Shown: positions 1 through 11,101 of the stretch, piece after piece
How the letters are laid out: every line of letters starts with the position of its first letter
Numbering within the stretch: position 1 is the first letter of the stretch
Source: Malus domestica
Taxonomy: Eukaryota > Streptophyta > Magnoliopsida > Rosales > Rosaceae
Assembly (NCBI RefSeq): GCF_042453785.1
Contig: NC_091670.1
Span: forward strand, 34,917,501 to 34,981,500
Length of the DNA: 64,000 bases
Direction of reading: 5' to 3'
Notes under the pieces: model-generated
The model's input: only the letters and a program-made list of their open reading frames with translations
The model's database searches: none
What the model was told of the DNA's origin: nothing
Made by a program: the position numbers and the translations under genes

Positions 1-1935
1 TGAGACCATGAAGCAGTTCCAGAAAAGCTTAATTGAGCTCGAGACTGAAGCTGAGCATCTCCTTCTAGCTCGAAACCAGGTAAGTTTATACCTCTACCTC
101 CTTCTTTGCAGACTTGCATGTTTTAGCGTTAACAAAGAGAGTTTTTTGAGATGTAGCTATGAAGTTGGAAAGTTTGAACTCAAGCATGACAGTATATTTC
201 ATAAGTTTCAATAACTAATGTTTAGATTAAAGGACTGGAAAGTTTTGATAACAAATGATTGGAACCATAAGGTCATTAATTTAGATATTGCAGGCTGTAT
301 GAAACTGTTAACGCAAAATTAATCTATTAAAATTTAGTTACTTGTTGACATTAAAAAGAAATATCTAGTTACCTGGCTTAATTTTCGAAATTCCCTTGGT
401 CCCTTTCTAATTGATATATTATATTGGGTTTTGTTAAACCATCATTCCCTGTAGTGTATTTTGTTTTTGGTCAACAATCCCAGTGCAGTTGAGTTGCTTT
501 ATTATGTGAAGTAATTCGGTTTTATTGAAGTTAATTTATTCTATTGTGTCGTGTTAGTAACACAGTGGAGGATTGTGTTTGTTATATGAAAACGCAGATG
601 GTTGAAAATGACAGGGTGAGGAATGGGAACAGAGAAGCACTTACATCTCTGAGGAAGATAGCTCGGACAACCAAAACTAGCGTTCCATCTCCTTTCGAGT
701 CAATAATGAAGGAGATTGGAGGGCCTCAATCAAGACCTCTGGTGAAGGAGGTATGCCCTACCTGTGGCAACCATGACTCAAATGACCGTACTTGGATGAT
801 GTTCCCGGGAACTGATGTCTTTGCAAGGATTCCATTTCATGCTGCCCATACCATCTTGGAGACAGGTTTTCTCTCAAGCCGCTTATTTTTCATTTTATGC
901 AACTATTTGGGACATATATCAACTGTATCAGTAAGAAGTTTAACTCTTTCACATATCAATATGTGCATTTAACCATATCCCGATGGATTAATGAGTAATC
1001 TTGAATGTCCACTGTAGTAGCCCTTGTGAGCAAAAAGGGTTAAATAAACTATTTAGGATCTTTTAATAAATTGGTTGAGTTATTTATGAATTCTTAAACT
1101 CTTGAAGCTCTAGTGTTTTGTTTAAAAGGCCTATAGATGTTCATGAAGGTGCCATCTTCTTAATGCAATTTCCATTAAGCTTACAAAAGGAAGCTATGCT
1201 TGAGATTACCTTGGCAAATTTGAAATAAGATCAGAGGGATTTGTCCAGCAAACTTTTAATTTGTCGACTTCATAGTGTTCTTGCTTGTCAATCATAATTT
1301 CTCAAACTTAACCACTGATGCTTCTAAGAGGAATTCATTCGAGTTTTTAGATATGTATTGTTGTCCAGTCTCTTTTACCGCCAAAGTTGGGAGTATGGCT
1401 CGTGAACTCTCAGAATTCATGAGCTTTCATCTGTGCTTTCTTTTTCTATGTTTTATAGATATATTATTTTATAAGTCGAATGCTTTGTAGCTTCATTATT
1501 TATTTTTCAGAAAGAAGATTCTGAACTTTTGGTTGTTGCCTTTACGATGCAGAACAAGAACAACTTGATTTAGACTCTAGAAGGTTGCAAGGCATTGTGA
1601 AGGAGAAATCCCTTGTGATTTCGGGCAAAGGTGCCCTTGCTGATAAGATCTGTCCGGGTGTGCTGAAGTCCTTGGTAACCCTGACAGACAAACCAAGGTG
1701 AATTGTGCTTGATGCATTAATATTCAATTCTGTTATAACCTCACATCCACGCCCAACTAAGGAGAAAAGGAATGAATGTTAATCACTCTGGCTACCATCA
1801 CAGACAGAGCTCCGTGTAGACTAGTGTTCATAATTTTTCCATTGTAGCTCTGGTGCTGTTAACATCAGAAGTTTCGCCAAAACGGGGATTGATTGGAATG
1901 GAAAAGCTAGCAGTTGTCACATACTTGCAGAATAG
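1..1935 (+). CDS. 3' part of an unrecognised coiled-coil protein gene
   Basis: Four exons can be joined in one frame: 1-79, 598-865, 1553-1697 and 1848-1935 (TAG at 1933-1935). All introns are GT-AG and phases match (0, 1, 2). The gene begins left of the window. The first exon is a charged, leucine-rich coiled coil; the second continues it and then carries a CPTCG motif (a single CxxC) followed by a hydrophobic stretch with FPGTDVFARIPFHAAHTILE. If the last intron were not spliced, the frame would stop at TGA 1699-1701, so two C-termini are possible. I do not recognise the family and assign no function. Direct observation: exon phases and motifs; inference: the exon joining. Confidence 0.6.
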
Positions 1936-2459
1936 GAAAAGTGTGATGTATCATATTGAAGGGATTCATAATTTTGTTGTTAAACGCTATATTTTTGTGC
2001 GCTATTCCATGAGTCCCCAGAATTTATGTTGTTACTTCTTTCGTAGTGCTCATTTTCCTACTTGAATTCAATGAGCAAGACAGGTTCTCAAAGTACTTGA
2101 ATTCATATGCATGTTCGTCAGGATGCCCCCACATCGGTGCTTCGTGCTATATTTTTCGGCTTTCTGTGTCCTCTTGTGTAAAGTTAGTTCCTCCTTGCCG
2201 AATGAGATTGGTGTCAGGTTTGAGGACCATTTATCTTTGTTCTTGGGGGAACCATTTTGTTTTAGGTGCGTGGAAGTTTCGCGTGCCCAGCTAATAGAAT
2301 TGAACACAAATGAGCTTGTCTTGTATATTCTTGGTTGTCACGGTCAAGGTTGAAATATTCATTGCATTTTAAAACGGGCCGAGTCCGGTTCCTCCAAATT
2401 TGGGCCCGGCCCGGCCCTACCCGTGCCCACCCGTACTCCAACAGCAACAGAAGCTATTA
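1936..2459. other. Spacer without a supported gene
   Basis: This stretch lies between the end of the coiled-coil gene and the PPR remnant. It probably includes the 3' UTR of the first gene. Open frames here are short and lack family motifs. A local GC-rich patch (about 2375-2435) interrupts otherwise AT-rich DNA. Confidence 0.5.
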
Positions 2460-4521
2460 TCCCCTGCTCCAACACCCAGTTGTTTATTCTGCACCCTCTT
2501 CTCTCTCAGAACACTCTCTTCCTACACTCACTATGACGCCCCAAACTCCACCGCGGTCGCTACCGCCATCGCTTCTTCCCAATCGCAGTCACTGGTCAGT
2601 TCATTCTGCTCATTGGTATACCAATCCTATTCCCCACAAACCCATCTGATATCTTCACCTCCCAAGCTCAATCTCGACTTAAATCCTGAATCTTTGACCC
2701 ACGAGCAGGCCATTTCCGTCGTCGCTTCACTGGCTGAGGAGGCAGGTTCCATGGCGGCGCTGAGTTTCTTTTACTGGGCAGTTGGGTTTCCTAAGTTACG
2801 ATATTTCGTGCGGCTTTACATATTCTGCCAATGTCGATACTTGGCAATGGGATTTTGGATCATGAAGTGGTCCATTGTATGGTGATGAATTTCGCTGAGA
2901 TTGAGAGGTTGAAGGAGGCTGCTGATATGGTGTTTGAGATGCAGAATCAGGGTCTTGCGTTGAGCACTCGGACGTTGAATTGCGTTCTCGGGATTGCCTG
3001 TGATCTGGGTTTGGTTGAGTATGCAGAGAATCTGTTCGAGGAAATGTGTGAGAGAGGTGTGTCTCCTGATTCCTTGAGCTATAAGTCTATGGTTGTTGGG
3101 TTTTGTAGGAGCGGGAGGGTTTCGGAGGCAGATAGGTGGTTGAGTAAGATGCTCGAGAGAGGTTTTGTATTGGATAATTCGTCGTTTACTTTGATCATAA
3201 ACATGTTTTGCGAGAAGGGTCTTGTAGGTCGAGCGTCGTGGTGTTTTGATAAGATGATTCGGATGGGTGTGAAGCCAAATTTGATTAATTTCACGACGAT
3301 GATTAATGGGTTGTGCAAGAGGGGTAGCATTAAACAAGCATTTGAAATGCTGGAGGAAATAGTGAGGAAAGGTTGGAAGCCTAATGTGTATACACACAGA
3401 GCATTAAGCCTAATGTGTATACACACAGAGCATTAGGCTTCCAACCTTTCCTCCTAATATGTTTTGCGAGAAGGGTCTTGTAGGTCTTGTCCTACTGCAA
3501 GAAAGGTTGGACTGAAAGGGTGTTTAGACTGTTTCTTAAGCTGGTCTGGAGCGATACTCACAAGCCAACTGTGCATACATATACTGCTATGATCAGTGGA
3601 TATTGCCGAGAGGACAAAATGAGCCACGCAGAGATGTTGTTGAGCAGGATGAAAGAACAAGGATTAGTTCCTAACACCAATACGTATACTACTCTCATTT
3701 CGGGGAATTGTAGAGCTGGGAACTTTGAAAGAGCATATGAGTTCATGGATATAATGGGTAAAGAAGGATTCCCTCCTAATATCTGTACATACAATGTAGT
3801 AAATGACAGTCTCTGTAAAAAGGGGAGGGTTGAAGAAGCAAATCAACTGATTAAGGGAGGCCTTCGCCAAGGATTGGCAGCTGATGGGATCACTTATACC
3901 ATTTTCATATCCGAGCACTGCAAACGTGCTGATATTAATAGGGCCCTGGTGTTTTTTACTAAGATGGTGAAGGTTGGATTGCAGCCGGATATACATTTGT
4001 ATAGAACTTTGATTGCTGCCTTCTGCAGGCAAAAGAAAATGAAAGAAAGTGAGAAACTTTTTGAGTTTGCTGTGAGGGCTGGCTTGATTCCCACCAAGGA
4101 AACCTATATGGCCATGATTTGTGGGCATTGTCGGGATGGAAACATTGCTTCAGCTGTTATGTATTTCCAAAGGATGGGCGACCATGGTTGTGCACCAGAT
4201 AGTATTATTTACGGTGCTCTGATGAGCGGGCTTTGCAAGGATGAGAAATTGGAAGAGGCTCGTAGGTTATATGATCCCATGATGGACAAAGGGCTGTCGC
4301 CTTGTGAAGTCACTAGGTTGACATTAGCGTACAAGTACTGCATGAAAGATGACTCTGCCGCTGCCATGGTTATGTTGGAAAGGCTAGAAAAGAAGCTCTG
4401 GATCCACACGGTGAATACATTGGTCAGGAAGCTTAGTAGTGACAAGAAAGTAGGGATAGCAGCATTGTTCTTTCATAAATTAGTGGACAATGACCAGAAC
4501 GTGGATCGCGTGACACTGGCA
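2460..4521 (+). pseudogene. PPR protein pseudogene, At4g19890-like
   Basis: The translated segments form an array of 35-residue pentatricopeptide repeats, with units such as [20 protein letters not shown] followed by [14 protein letters not shown]. The family consists of organelle-targeted RNA-binding proteins. Order and wording of the segments resemble Arabidopsis At4g19890, recalled from memory. The gene is broken at several points. The N-terminal frame (to about 2820) has no in-frame ATG upstream of the conserved AISVVASLAEEAGSMAAL segment (ATG at 2751 lies inside it). A frameshift near 2820-2831 moves to the next frame. A rearrangement at 3364-3486 destroys the join to the third segment (3487 onward). 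Family similarity ends at about 4521 (DRVTLA), and the remaining reading frame to TGA 4618-4620 is unrelated. Single-exon structure is usual for this family. Not expected to make a functional protein. Confidence 0.85.
3364..3486. repeat. Inverted and direct repeat scar inside the PPR gene
   Basis: Perfect 23-bp inverted arms lie at 3364-3386 and 3431-3453. Between and overlapping them, a 29-bp unit is repeated in tandem (3378-3406 and 3407-3435). Immediately after, 3459-3486 is a 28-bp exact copy of 3203-3230, which lies about 255 bp upstream in the same gene. The PPR frame is intact before and after the scar, but a piece of one repeat is missing between the two sides. Confidence 0.9.
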
Positions 4522-5143
4522 GACACAGACGATCTAACCTCCATCGTATCCCTCATCTCGCCGCCGTCTCCTTTCTCTCGCCGATCGTTGGGCCAGTTCC
4601 GTCTACAAGGACCACAATGAGCGGAGCTTCTTTGAAGTTCGAAAGCCCCATTTTGATAGGATCAGTGAATTACTTATTCACTAATAAGCATTTTATTACT
4701 GTTATGTTAATGGCACCTTGGTGGGGCTAGGCCTTTAAATTGAGCTCTCTCTTGTAACGGTTATGAACTTTTATTAATTCAAAAATATATTCACTGGAGC
4801 TCAACTCCTTCTTCTCCCTTCGCCATTCTTCCATTGCTGCAATTGTTAAGGTTGAAGCAGGAACTGTAGGTGGTTGCTATCATTGGTATCACCTATACAC
4901 GATCCTAGTTTCCCTTCTTGATTGCTCCTTAGGCTGTAAAATTTGACCTCTGTAAATTTCCAGGTTATTCTGGGACTTCGTCAACAACGCAGAGTTCTCT
5001 TCACAGCGCATTCCGTGCAGCATAGCTCGATAGCAGTTTTAGGTGAGTCTCAATTGTCTACATATGATTTTGCTTTAATTTGTTCATTTTCTTTCGAATT
5101 TCTGTGCAAATATTTTTGTAGCCCAAGTGATTTAAATTTCAAA
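4522..5143 (+). other. Chimeric tail downstream of the PPR remnant
   Basis: From 4522 the sequence no longer resembles PPR. It looks like gene-edge sequence: a CT/CG-rich leader-like stretch at 4530-4615, an ATG at 4618, and a possible exon ending near 5040 with a GTGAGT donor. No protein family is recognisable. I infer a small piece of another gene joined to the broken PPR end. Confidence 0.3.
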
Positions 5144-5320
5144 TTTATGTGTAAATTGATAAGTGCCTTCGCCCATGAGCGGTAGGTCTCGGGTTCGAGA
5201 CTTGGGAGCAGCCTCTCCATAAATGGGGGTAAGGCTAGCCGACATTCACCTCTCCCAGACCCTGCGTAAAGCGGGAGCCTTGTGCACTGGGTACGACCTT
5301 TATGTGTAAATTGATAAGTG
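5144..5320 (+). mobile_element. tRNA-derived SINE with 22-bp target-site duplication
   Basis: A 22-bp direct repeat beginning TTTATGTGTAAATTGA stands at 5144-5165 and 5299-5320 and brackets about 133 bp. The body has a tRNA-like B box (GGGTTCGAGAC, about 5193) and a GC-rich tail including CCCAGACCCTGCGTAAAGCG and TGGGTACGACC. This tail resembles the Au-type plant SINE family, from memory. No promoter-proximal A box is clear. The near-perfect TSD indicates a fairly recent insertion, into an intron-like position just upstream of the dihydroxyacetone kinase exon. Confidence 0.85.
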
Positions 5321-5376
5321 TGGGTGTAGACACCCAATATGGCTTTTACATGGTGTTGCTATCTGGTTTTTGACAG

Positions 5377-5448
5377 GATTATATTGGGGACCGTCCAAAT
5401 TTTGGTTTAGCTGCAGATGAAGCAAGATCAAAAGGTTATAAATTAGAG
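5377..5448 (+). pseudogene. Single exon of dihydroxyacetone kinase
   Basis: A 24-codon open segment flanked by AG (5375-5376) and GT (5449-5450) reads DYIGDRPNFGLAADEARSKG and on to KLE. This closely resembles the YTGDRLNFGLAAEQA region of the kinase (DhaK) domain of plant dihydroxyacetone kinases, which phosphorylate dihydroxyacetone and glyceraldehyde. No other kinase exon is visible on either side, so this is a gene fragment. It may be the remainder of the same foreign segment that replaced the PPR 3' end. Confidence 0.7.
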
Positions 5449-6983
5449 GTATAATTTAATTTTATATTTGATGCATCATTAGATTAATGAATACAGCGGA
5501 ACATTGACTTGGCGTATGTGTTTTCGTTCATTTTTTAGAATGGAAAACTGAATTTTGTGTGTTTATGAGTGTGTATATATTCAGTACTTATTTAATTACA
5601 GTGGAAGTGATTGAAAATTATCGAGAATTAGTACAAGTTTACACACCAAAAGAAATATATCGAAAATAGCATTATTTAGTAGTAAGGAAAATTAGGGTTT
5701 CAATTAAAGGATGGCAGGAGGAGGAGGAGGAGGAGGATGACCTTTGGAGCAAACACCAACTTGGGCAGTTGTTGATGTTTGTTTTGTTTTGGTTTTGGTT
5801 TTGATCCACATCGAATATTTCATTCATTTAATTGGAAAGGTTTCCTTTAACACGTAATTACGTTAATTTCATCTTATGAAGTCACTTTCGGGTTTATTAT
5901 GAAAGCGAAATGAGGTATTTTGATTAAATTTTAATTGCACTCCTTGCAGTGGTTGACTAAGAGAAACAAAAGAGCTCTCTATGAAGTTCTTGAGAATATA
6001 CTATGAAGGCTCCTATCTTTGCTTCTAACAGTAGGACAAGACCGCGTTTAAAATATGTGTACATCGAAGGCTGTTGAAGCAACTTGGCATCCATGCAATA
6101 ATAAGCAAGATGTCAAATCAGACAAAGGCAAAGATAATAGTGGTGCTTCAGATGACAACTCCCGCAGAAGGCTTCTCTCAGCCTTGGATTCCAGTGGGGG
6201 GGTGGCCGATGTGAGCTGCTGGATATGACAAATGTGCAACCAAGGTGCACTAAATTGTCCATGCCTTTAGTTTTATAAATTATGACAAGGTGATATACAT
6301 GTTCTCTCTGTTTTTTTACCTGTACAAATGAAATTAAATGTGATTTTGCGAGGTGCTTTGATTGCTGCCAATTTGATTCTGAAAAATAATGTCCACTGTT
6401 GTCTTGCATATGATCTTAAATGCTAACTCTGTAGCCACGAATGTGTTATATTTACTGTTAACGTGATTCTTAAACCATCTATGTTAATTGTACAATGTCT
6501 TTTTATGTCAGCGGTGTTGAATGTATATAAAAGTCAAGTTGCTTATCTTACCATCTGTGTTCATTCATGATTGTGTTGAATTTATTTTGGTTAAATGTGT
6601 CTTATTCATGCGGTTGAGGCTAATACATTCAATTCCCGCAGCAAGGCGCATACATATTTTCTAGTTATTCCTAAAATAACCTCTAATATTATATTTCCCC
6701 ACCCACTATTATTCCTAAAAATTGAAATGTTATTTCCCCAACAATTAAGTCTCATCCGACGATAATCTACCAACAAATAGATGACCCTCAAAATACTATG
6801 TTGCTGTGTGATTCTGCACTCCAATAACTACCATAAATATCTGATCATAATTAGTTACTAGCTTCTTACTCTTTAATTAGAAAAGCCATCCAAACTTTTC
6901 GTTAAAAAATTTCTTCTAACCTCATATTTTATGTCTTTCTAGGGAATTCAGTTTACGTATTGTACATTCCTTGCACAATCCAA
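5449..6983. other. Gene-poor stretch with faint exon-like pieces
   Basis: No complete gene is visible. One 57-codon ATG-to-TGA frame (6055-6228) encodes a polar sequence containing DDNSRRRLLSALDSSG; nothing marks its family. An exon-like piece with an upstream CAG starts at about 5950 and stops after 15 codons. Both could be remnants. The remainder is AT-rich. Confidence 0.35.
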
Positions 6984-8242
6984 TGTAAGTCTATGGCTCA
7001 TGTTACTTTTACGGACCAAACCTATTATATTATATATCTTTCAAGGTCTTTATAGGTCATTTTACAAATGGATAAATTTATAATTAAAATTTTTATTAAA
7101 AAGTGGGTGAAGACATAAGATATTAGGGTTAAGAATAGCTCTAATTTAAAATGAGTTACTCAACTTTGAGAGGATTCCGACTCGAACTCCAACGTTACAA
7201 ACCTAAAAAAAATAATTTTCATGACACGAGTATACTATTATGTAGTATCTCATATTAATAAAATAAGGATTTGTGAACAAAAACTTAAACATGTCTTTAT
7301 TTTATTAAAACGGAAGGCCACCGTGATGGTTTTAAGCCCATACAAAATAGTTATAAAATTATGTTTTCAACCATTAGGGATTAGAAGTAATCGATCCCTT
7401 GTGCCACGTCACTGATTGAGGCTATTTCTCTTTTTCTTTTTCTTGAACCGTCGTCTTCATTCGCACTTCAACCTAGATAAGGCATTGCATAACTTAAACT
7501 GCAATGAAGAGAAACTACACATAATCTGAGCCATCCAATAAGTTAGAAACATGTTTAGTTGGAGCATAATAAATGGGAGAGATTTTTCAATGTGACCGGT
7601 ACACAGAATAGTACACCACGCGTCATTATACAAATGGTGGGATATGTGTGCTAAAAAATTAATAACTTAAAAAATAAAATTTCCCATAATTTCTATTAAA
7701 ACATGTGGTGTACCATTTGTGTTTCCGTCACAATTAAAAATTTCTCAATTAATGGGTTCTTTGTAGGAAAAATAAATACGAAGCTGAATGGAAAAAGTCA
7801 AATATTGTAATAAGAAAAATTGTTGTTAACCATCACCGTCAAGTCGTCTTGCATATATGCAATATGGGGATAGCAAAGCGCACAGCCATCGGGCATATTT
7901 CTGGTATCTGCATGCCTTGTTGAAACAGTTTGATTAATTTGTGTGAGACTGTCAAGGCTAAAGGCTAAAGCACAGCCATTATTGCCCTAGATGAGATACG
8001 TGCAAGACTAGAAGGTCAATAAAAAGACTAGAAGGTCAATAAAAAAGATAGAGACTAATGATTAAGGTTAGCTTACCCTACAATTTCATTTTCGATGACG
8101 CGGTTGTACCTGCTCTGCAGGAACTTTTCCAGAAATAACTAAGTGGGAGTGTGAGTAGTCATAAGTCATGACGCGGCGTCAATGAGTCTTTGAGTTGGAA
8201 CTCACAACAGTTTCTTTCAACACAAGTTATCTTCACGGAAAA

Positions 8243-8404
8243 GGATCCTAGAGATCCTAGAGATCCCGTGATTTCATCCATTCATCGTATATCGTACGGT
8301 TATAAATCATTTTAAAATTTAAAATTTAAGATTAAATATGAATAATATCTAACAAAAACTAATCGATATACGATAAACATGAGATCACGGGATCCCTAGG
8401 ATCC
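8243..8404. mobile_element. MITE with GGATCC-type inverted ends
   Basis: The ends are inverted repeats: GGATCCTAGAGATCC at the left and its near-complement with ACGGGATCCCTAGGATCC at the right. Arms extend inward about 40 bp through a CGTATATCG motif, around an AT-rich centre. No ORF. The unit 2 counterpart (about 13330-13465) has lost most of its left end. Confidence 0.65.
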
Positions 8405-8588
8405 CAAGTAAAAGGTTCCGAGGATCCTTCTCCAATCTTCACAGCAAACTACTGCTGACATCTATTCTATTAATTTATAGCTATAAAAATACATGCATGT
8501 ACGTAATATTAGTATCTCTGGCAAATTTTTCCTTGGCTCTTGCAGATCGCCGACTATCGGTATAAGTCTGGGCAAAGACTCGAAGAAA

Positions 8589-9152
8589 ATGAAGGTATAT
8601 AGATTAATCATCACCGTCACTTAATTTGAAGTAGAGTTTCTTCCTATATATATATACGTAAATTATATCTCAGCGGCCTTCCCTCCCCCAATTACATAAC
8701 CCAATCGATCTGTTTTTGTTTTTTTGCAGCGCAAGATTGTGATGAAGGTACCGATGAATTGCCGGAAATGCCAAACGAAGGCGCTCAAAATTGCTACTAC
8801 AGTAGATGGTACTTATGTTTACTCCGGCAGCCCATCACTTTCATTTACTGATTATATTAATTATATGCAGTTTTACTAAATTAGCTGAAGAACATCCGGT
8901 TTCGTATGATATTAAATTGTGAAATTAATTAACTAAGGTTATATTAATATATTGTGATTAATAGTACTATTGACATGGCATGGGATTGATCATGGATACA
9001 TGCAATATGCAGGTGTCAATTCTGTGGCGTTGGGAGAGGAAAAAGACAGAGTGGTGGTGATTGGGGAGGGAGTGGACGCCTTTAAGTTGGCCAAGAGCTT
9101 AAGGAAGAAATTCAAGGCCGCCGATATTATCACCGTCGCAGAAGTCAAGTGA
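8589..9152 (+). CDS. Heavy-metal-associated (HMA) domain protein, copy 1
   Basis: Three exons: 8589-8594, 8730-8808 and 9013-9152 (TGA 9150-9152). They give a 74-residue protein. It is a single ferredoxin-like HMA domain: KIVMKV strand, metal loop MNCRKC (CxxC), helix, VNSVALGEEKDRVVV strands, and a helix before IITVAEVK. HMA domains bind copper, zinc or similar ions; plant members include HIPP proteins and effector-target HMAs. There is no C-terminal CaaX motif, so no farnesylation is predicted. The start is the ATG at 8589. Copy 2 starts nine codons earlier, but here that ATG is changed and the leader has a 2-base length difference, so only the shorter start remains. Confidence 0.85.
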
Positions 9153-9541
9153 ATAAGTGACCATCCAAGAGCCTACCTAGGACGTCCTATCTCGCTGCAA
9201 GTTAATTAAGCTAGCTGATGATGATCAATTAATATCCATATACATTTTAAATTACTCGTTAATTTAATTAAGTACCTCATACATGTGGGATGACATTGAA
9301 ATGTATTTTATATGCGATTGAGATTCTATATATTAATTAAACATGTTTAACAATATATCATGGTTGAAATGTATTTTATATGCGATTGAGAATCTGATAT
9401 GTATTTGGCTGGCCGTATTATTGAATTGAACCTTACAAGTTACAAGGGAGAAGATGATGAGTAGTTTATAGAAAGTTGAAAATTCCCTGCCTTGTCTCTG
9501 TTGTTGTGAATGTGGGGTCTTCTAGTTAAGATTTAAATAAT

Positions 9542-9690
9542 GAGAACTTTAATGAAAAATTTTATGTTCATTTTAACGAAAAATTATATTTTTACATTAA
9601 AAAATCAATTCTGGTACTATTCATTTTACTCTTTATTTTGTCTTTATCGTTAAAACTCAAAGTTTTCAAGCATTTTTCATTAGTTTTCCC
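9542..9690. mobile_element. Short MITE, GGGAA-type ends (copy A)
   Basis: A 149-bp non-coding element starting GAGAACTTTAATGAA and ending TTAGTTTTCCC. A similar element is at 14578-14730, and one in reverse orientation at 15880-16029. Flanks (TTAAATAAT and TAAAATAAT) look like a decayed 9-bp target duplication. This copy was present before the segmental duplication. Confidence 0.75.
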
Positions 9691-9922
9691 TAAAATAATA
9701 AATAATTTATTTGATTCAGTGGCATTTAGTCTTCACTTTGCTAAGGAGGTCTTGAATTCAAATATTACGAGGACAATTGTTAATAAGAAGAACAACTTAA
9801 CTCGATACAAGTAACTCAAAACTGAAATTTCATAAAAGACAAAAGGTGTTCGGACTGTAACTAAATTTGAACAAGAATATGATCCACGACCACAATTACT
9901 TTTGGGTAAAAGGTTAATTAAG

Positions 9923-10137
9923 GGTTCGTCTGAAGATGCTTTTAAAATGATTGAAAACGGTTTTGGTGTAATTGATTTTGGATTCTAAAAGCACTTAAGT
10001 GCTTTTTGGAAGAAGCATCAAATATGTCATTCCTGCATGAAGTACTTAAACTGTTTTTTCAAGATCCACTAAGATTTTTGCTAATGATTGGTTTTAAAAA
10101 CATTTTCAATTTTTTTAAAAGCACTTTCAAACGAGCC
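9923..10137. mobile_element. MITE with GTTCGTTTG-type inverted ends (unit 1)
   Basis: Left end GGTTCGTCTGAAGATGCTTT is complementary to the right end, which finishes GCACTTTCAAACGAGCC. Interior is AT-rich with AAGCACTTAAGTGCTT near the centre. No ORF. Counterparts are at 14964-15193 and, more diverged, 61970-62226. Confidence 0.75.
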
Positions 10138-10174
10138 ATAATCCCTGACACGATCACTATTCACCTAAACAAGA

Positions 10175-10182
10175 TGACGTAA
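10175..10182 (+). promoter_or_regulatory. TGACGTAA motif upstream of GHR copy 1
   Basis: TGACGTAA matches the TGACG core bound by TGA-type bZIP factors, often found in promoters of stress- and xenobiotic-induced glutathione transferases. It lies just upstream of the CT-rich leader exon of the GHR gene, and the identical motif is kept in unit 2. Binding is inference. Confidence 0.35.
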
Positions 10183-10185
10183 CTG

Positions 10186-10364
10186 ATGATGATCTTTTCC
10201 TCGTTTTCAGACTTCTTTTTCTATTTGTTTATTGTTAGCACTCAAGAGTCTGGTTGGTCGGACTCAGAGCTCACCAACAGCACTACATCACCTCTCTCTC
10301 TCCCTTGCTCTCTCTCGCTCTCTCTGTCCGAGTCTCTCCCTCAGATCCCCTTCAAGCCTTCAAG
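10186..10364 (+). other. Probable 5' leader exon of GHR copy 1
   Basis: A CT-rich stretch (about 10292-10340) ending TTCAAG before a GTAACA donor at 10365. It contains an upstream ATG frame (10186 on) that is out of frame with the GHR start at 11102. The next supported acceptor is at 11075. The leader intron would be about 0.7 kb and holds nothing else recognisable. Confidence 0.45.
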
Positions 10365-11101
10365 GTAACAATTTAATTTAAGTTTTCATTTAGTTTGCTC
10401 TGTTTTCAATTTTCGCATACAAAGCTGCTGAATTTTCCTTTAAAAGTTTTAATTTTGTTATTCTGCTGCCGTTGCAATTCATATTTCCCTTTGCTTCTGC
10501 TAGATTATTTTCCGTTATCTAAGTTTTAATTGCTAGTTTGATGATTGATTATTACTCTTAAGTTGTCTTGTTCTTCTCTTAATGCATTTGGTGGTTGTGA
10601 ATTTTTGAATAACACTGCAGTGGAAAACAATGAATTGGGTTGGTTGGAGAACTTTTCAAAAACAGTCTGGAGAATTTTCAAAAAACAGTAATCCATTTAG
10701 TAAGAATCTAAAAAATGTCGAATCGATTAGCGGTTATCTACCCAGAAAAAAAAATTGTCCATTTAGTTTCATCCAACTAACTACCCATTACTCAGATTTT
10801 AGCGAAAAATTTCGTGTCAGTTGTAATCAAGGTTTGATATTTCTAGGTGTATCTGGTTCTAGCTGAATTGCAGATAATGGTGTAAAGTTTCTTTAAACAG
10901 AAATCTTTTCAATCCATTCAGGTTTCCCCTTGATTTCGAATCCAATCCCGCGGGTTTGTTTGCGTGTGGTTGTATGAAGCTTCAATATTTGCATTATCAT
11001 CTTAATATACACAAGGTTTCTTAGATGTGCTACTTCAACAATTGGATAAAATCTTAGATGTGCTAATTTCTGCAGGTATTCATTCTTCAGCACACAATCA
11101 A

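Noticed and set aside
2335..2649. Pro-rich 104-codon frame at the PPR 5' end
   Set aside because: Overlaps the PPR N-terminal frame in another phase and has no features beyond Pro/Ser richness.
5144..5320. Possible tRNA gene at the B-box-like sequence
   Set aside because: No acceptor stem or anticodon arm can be formed and TSDs flank it; it is a SINE.
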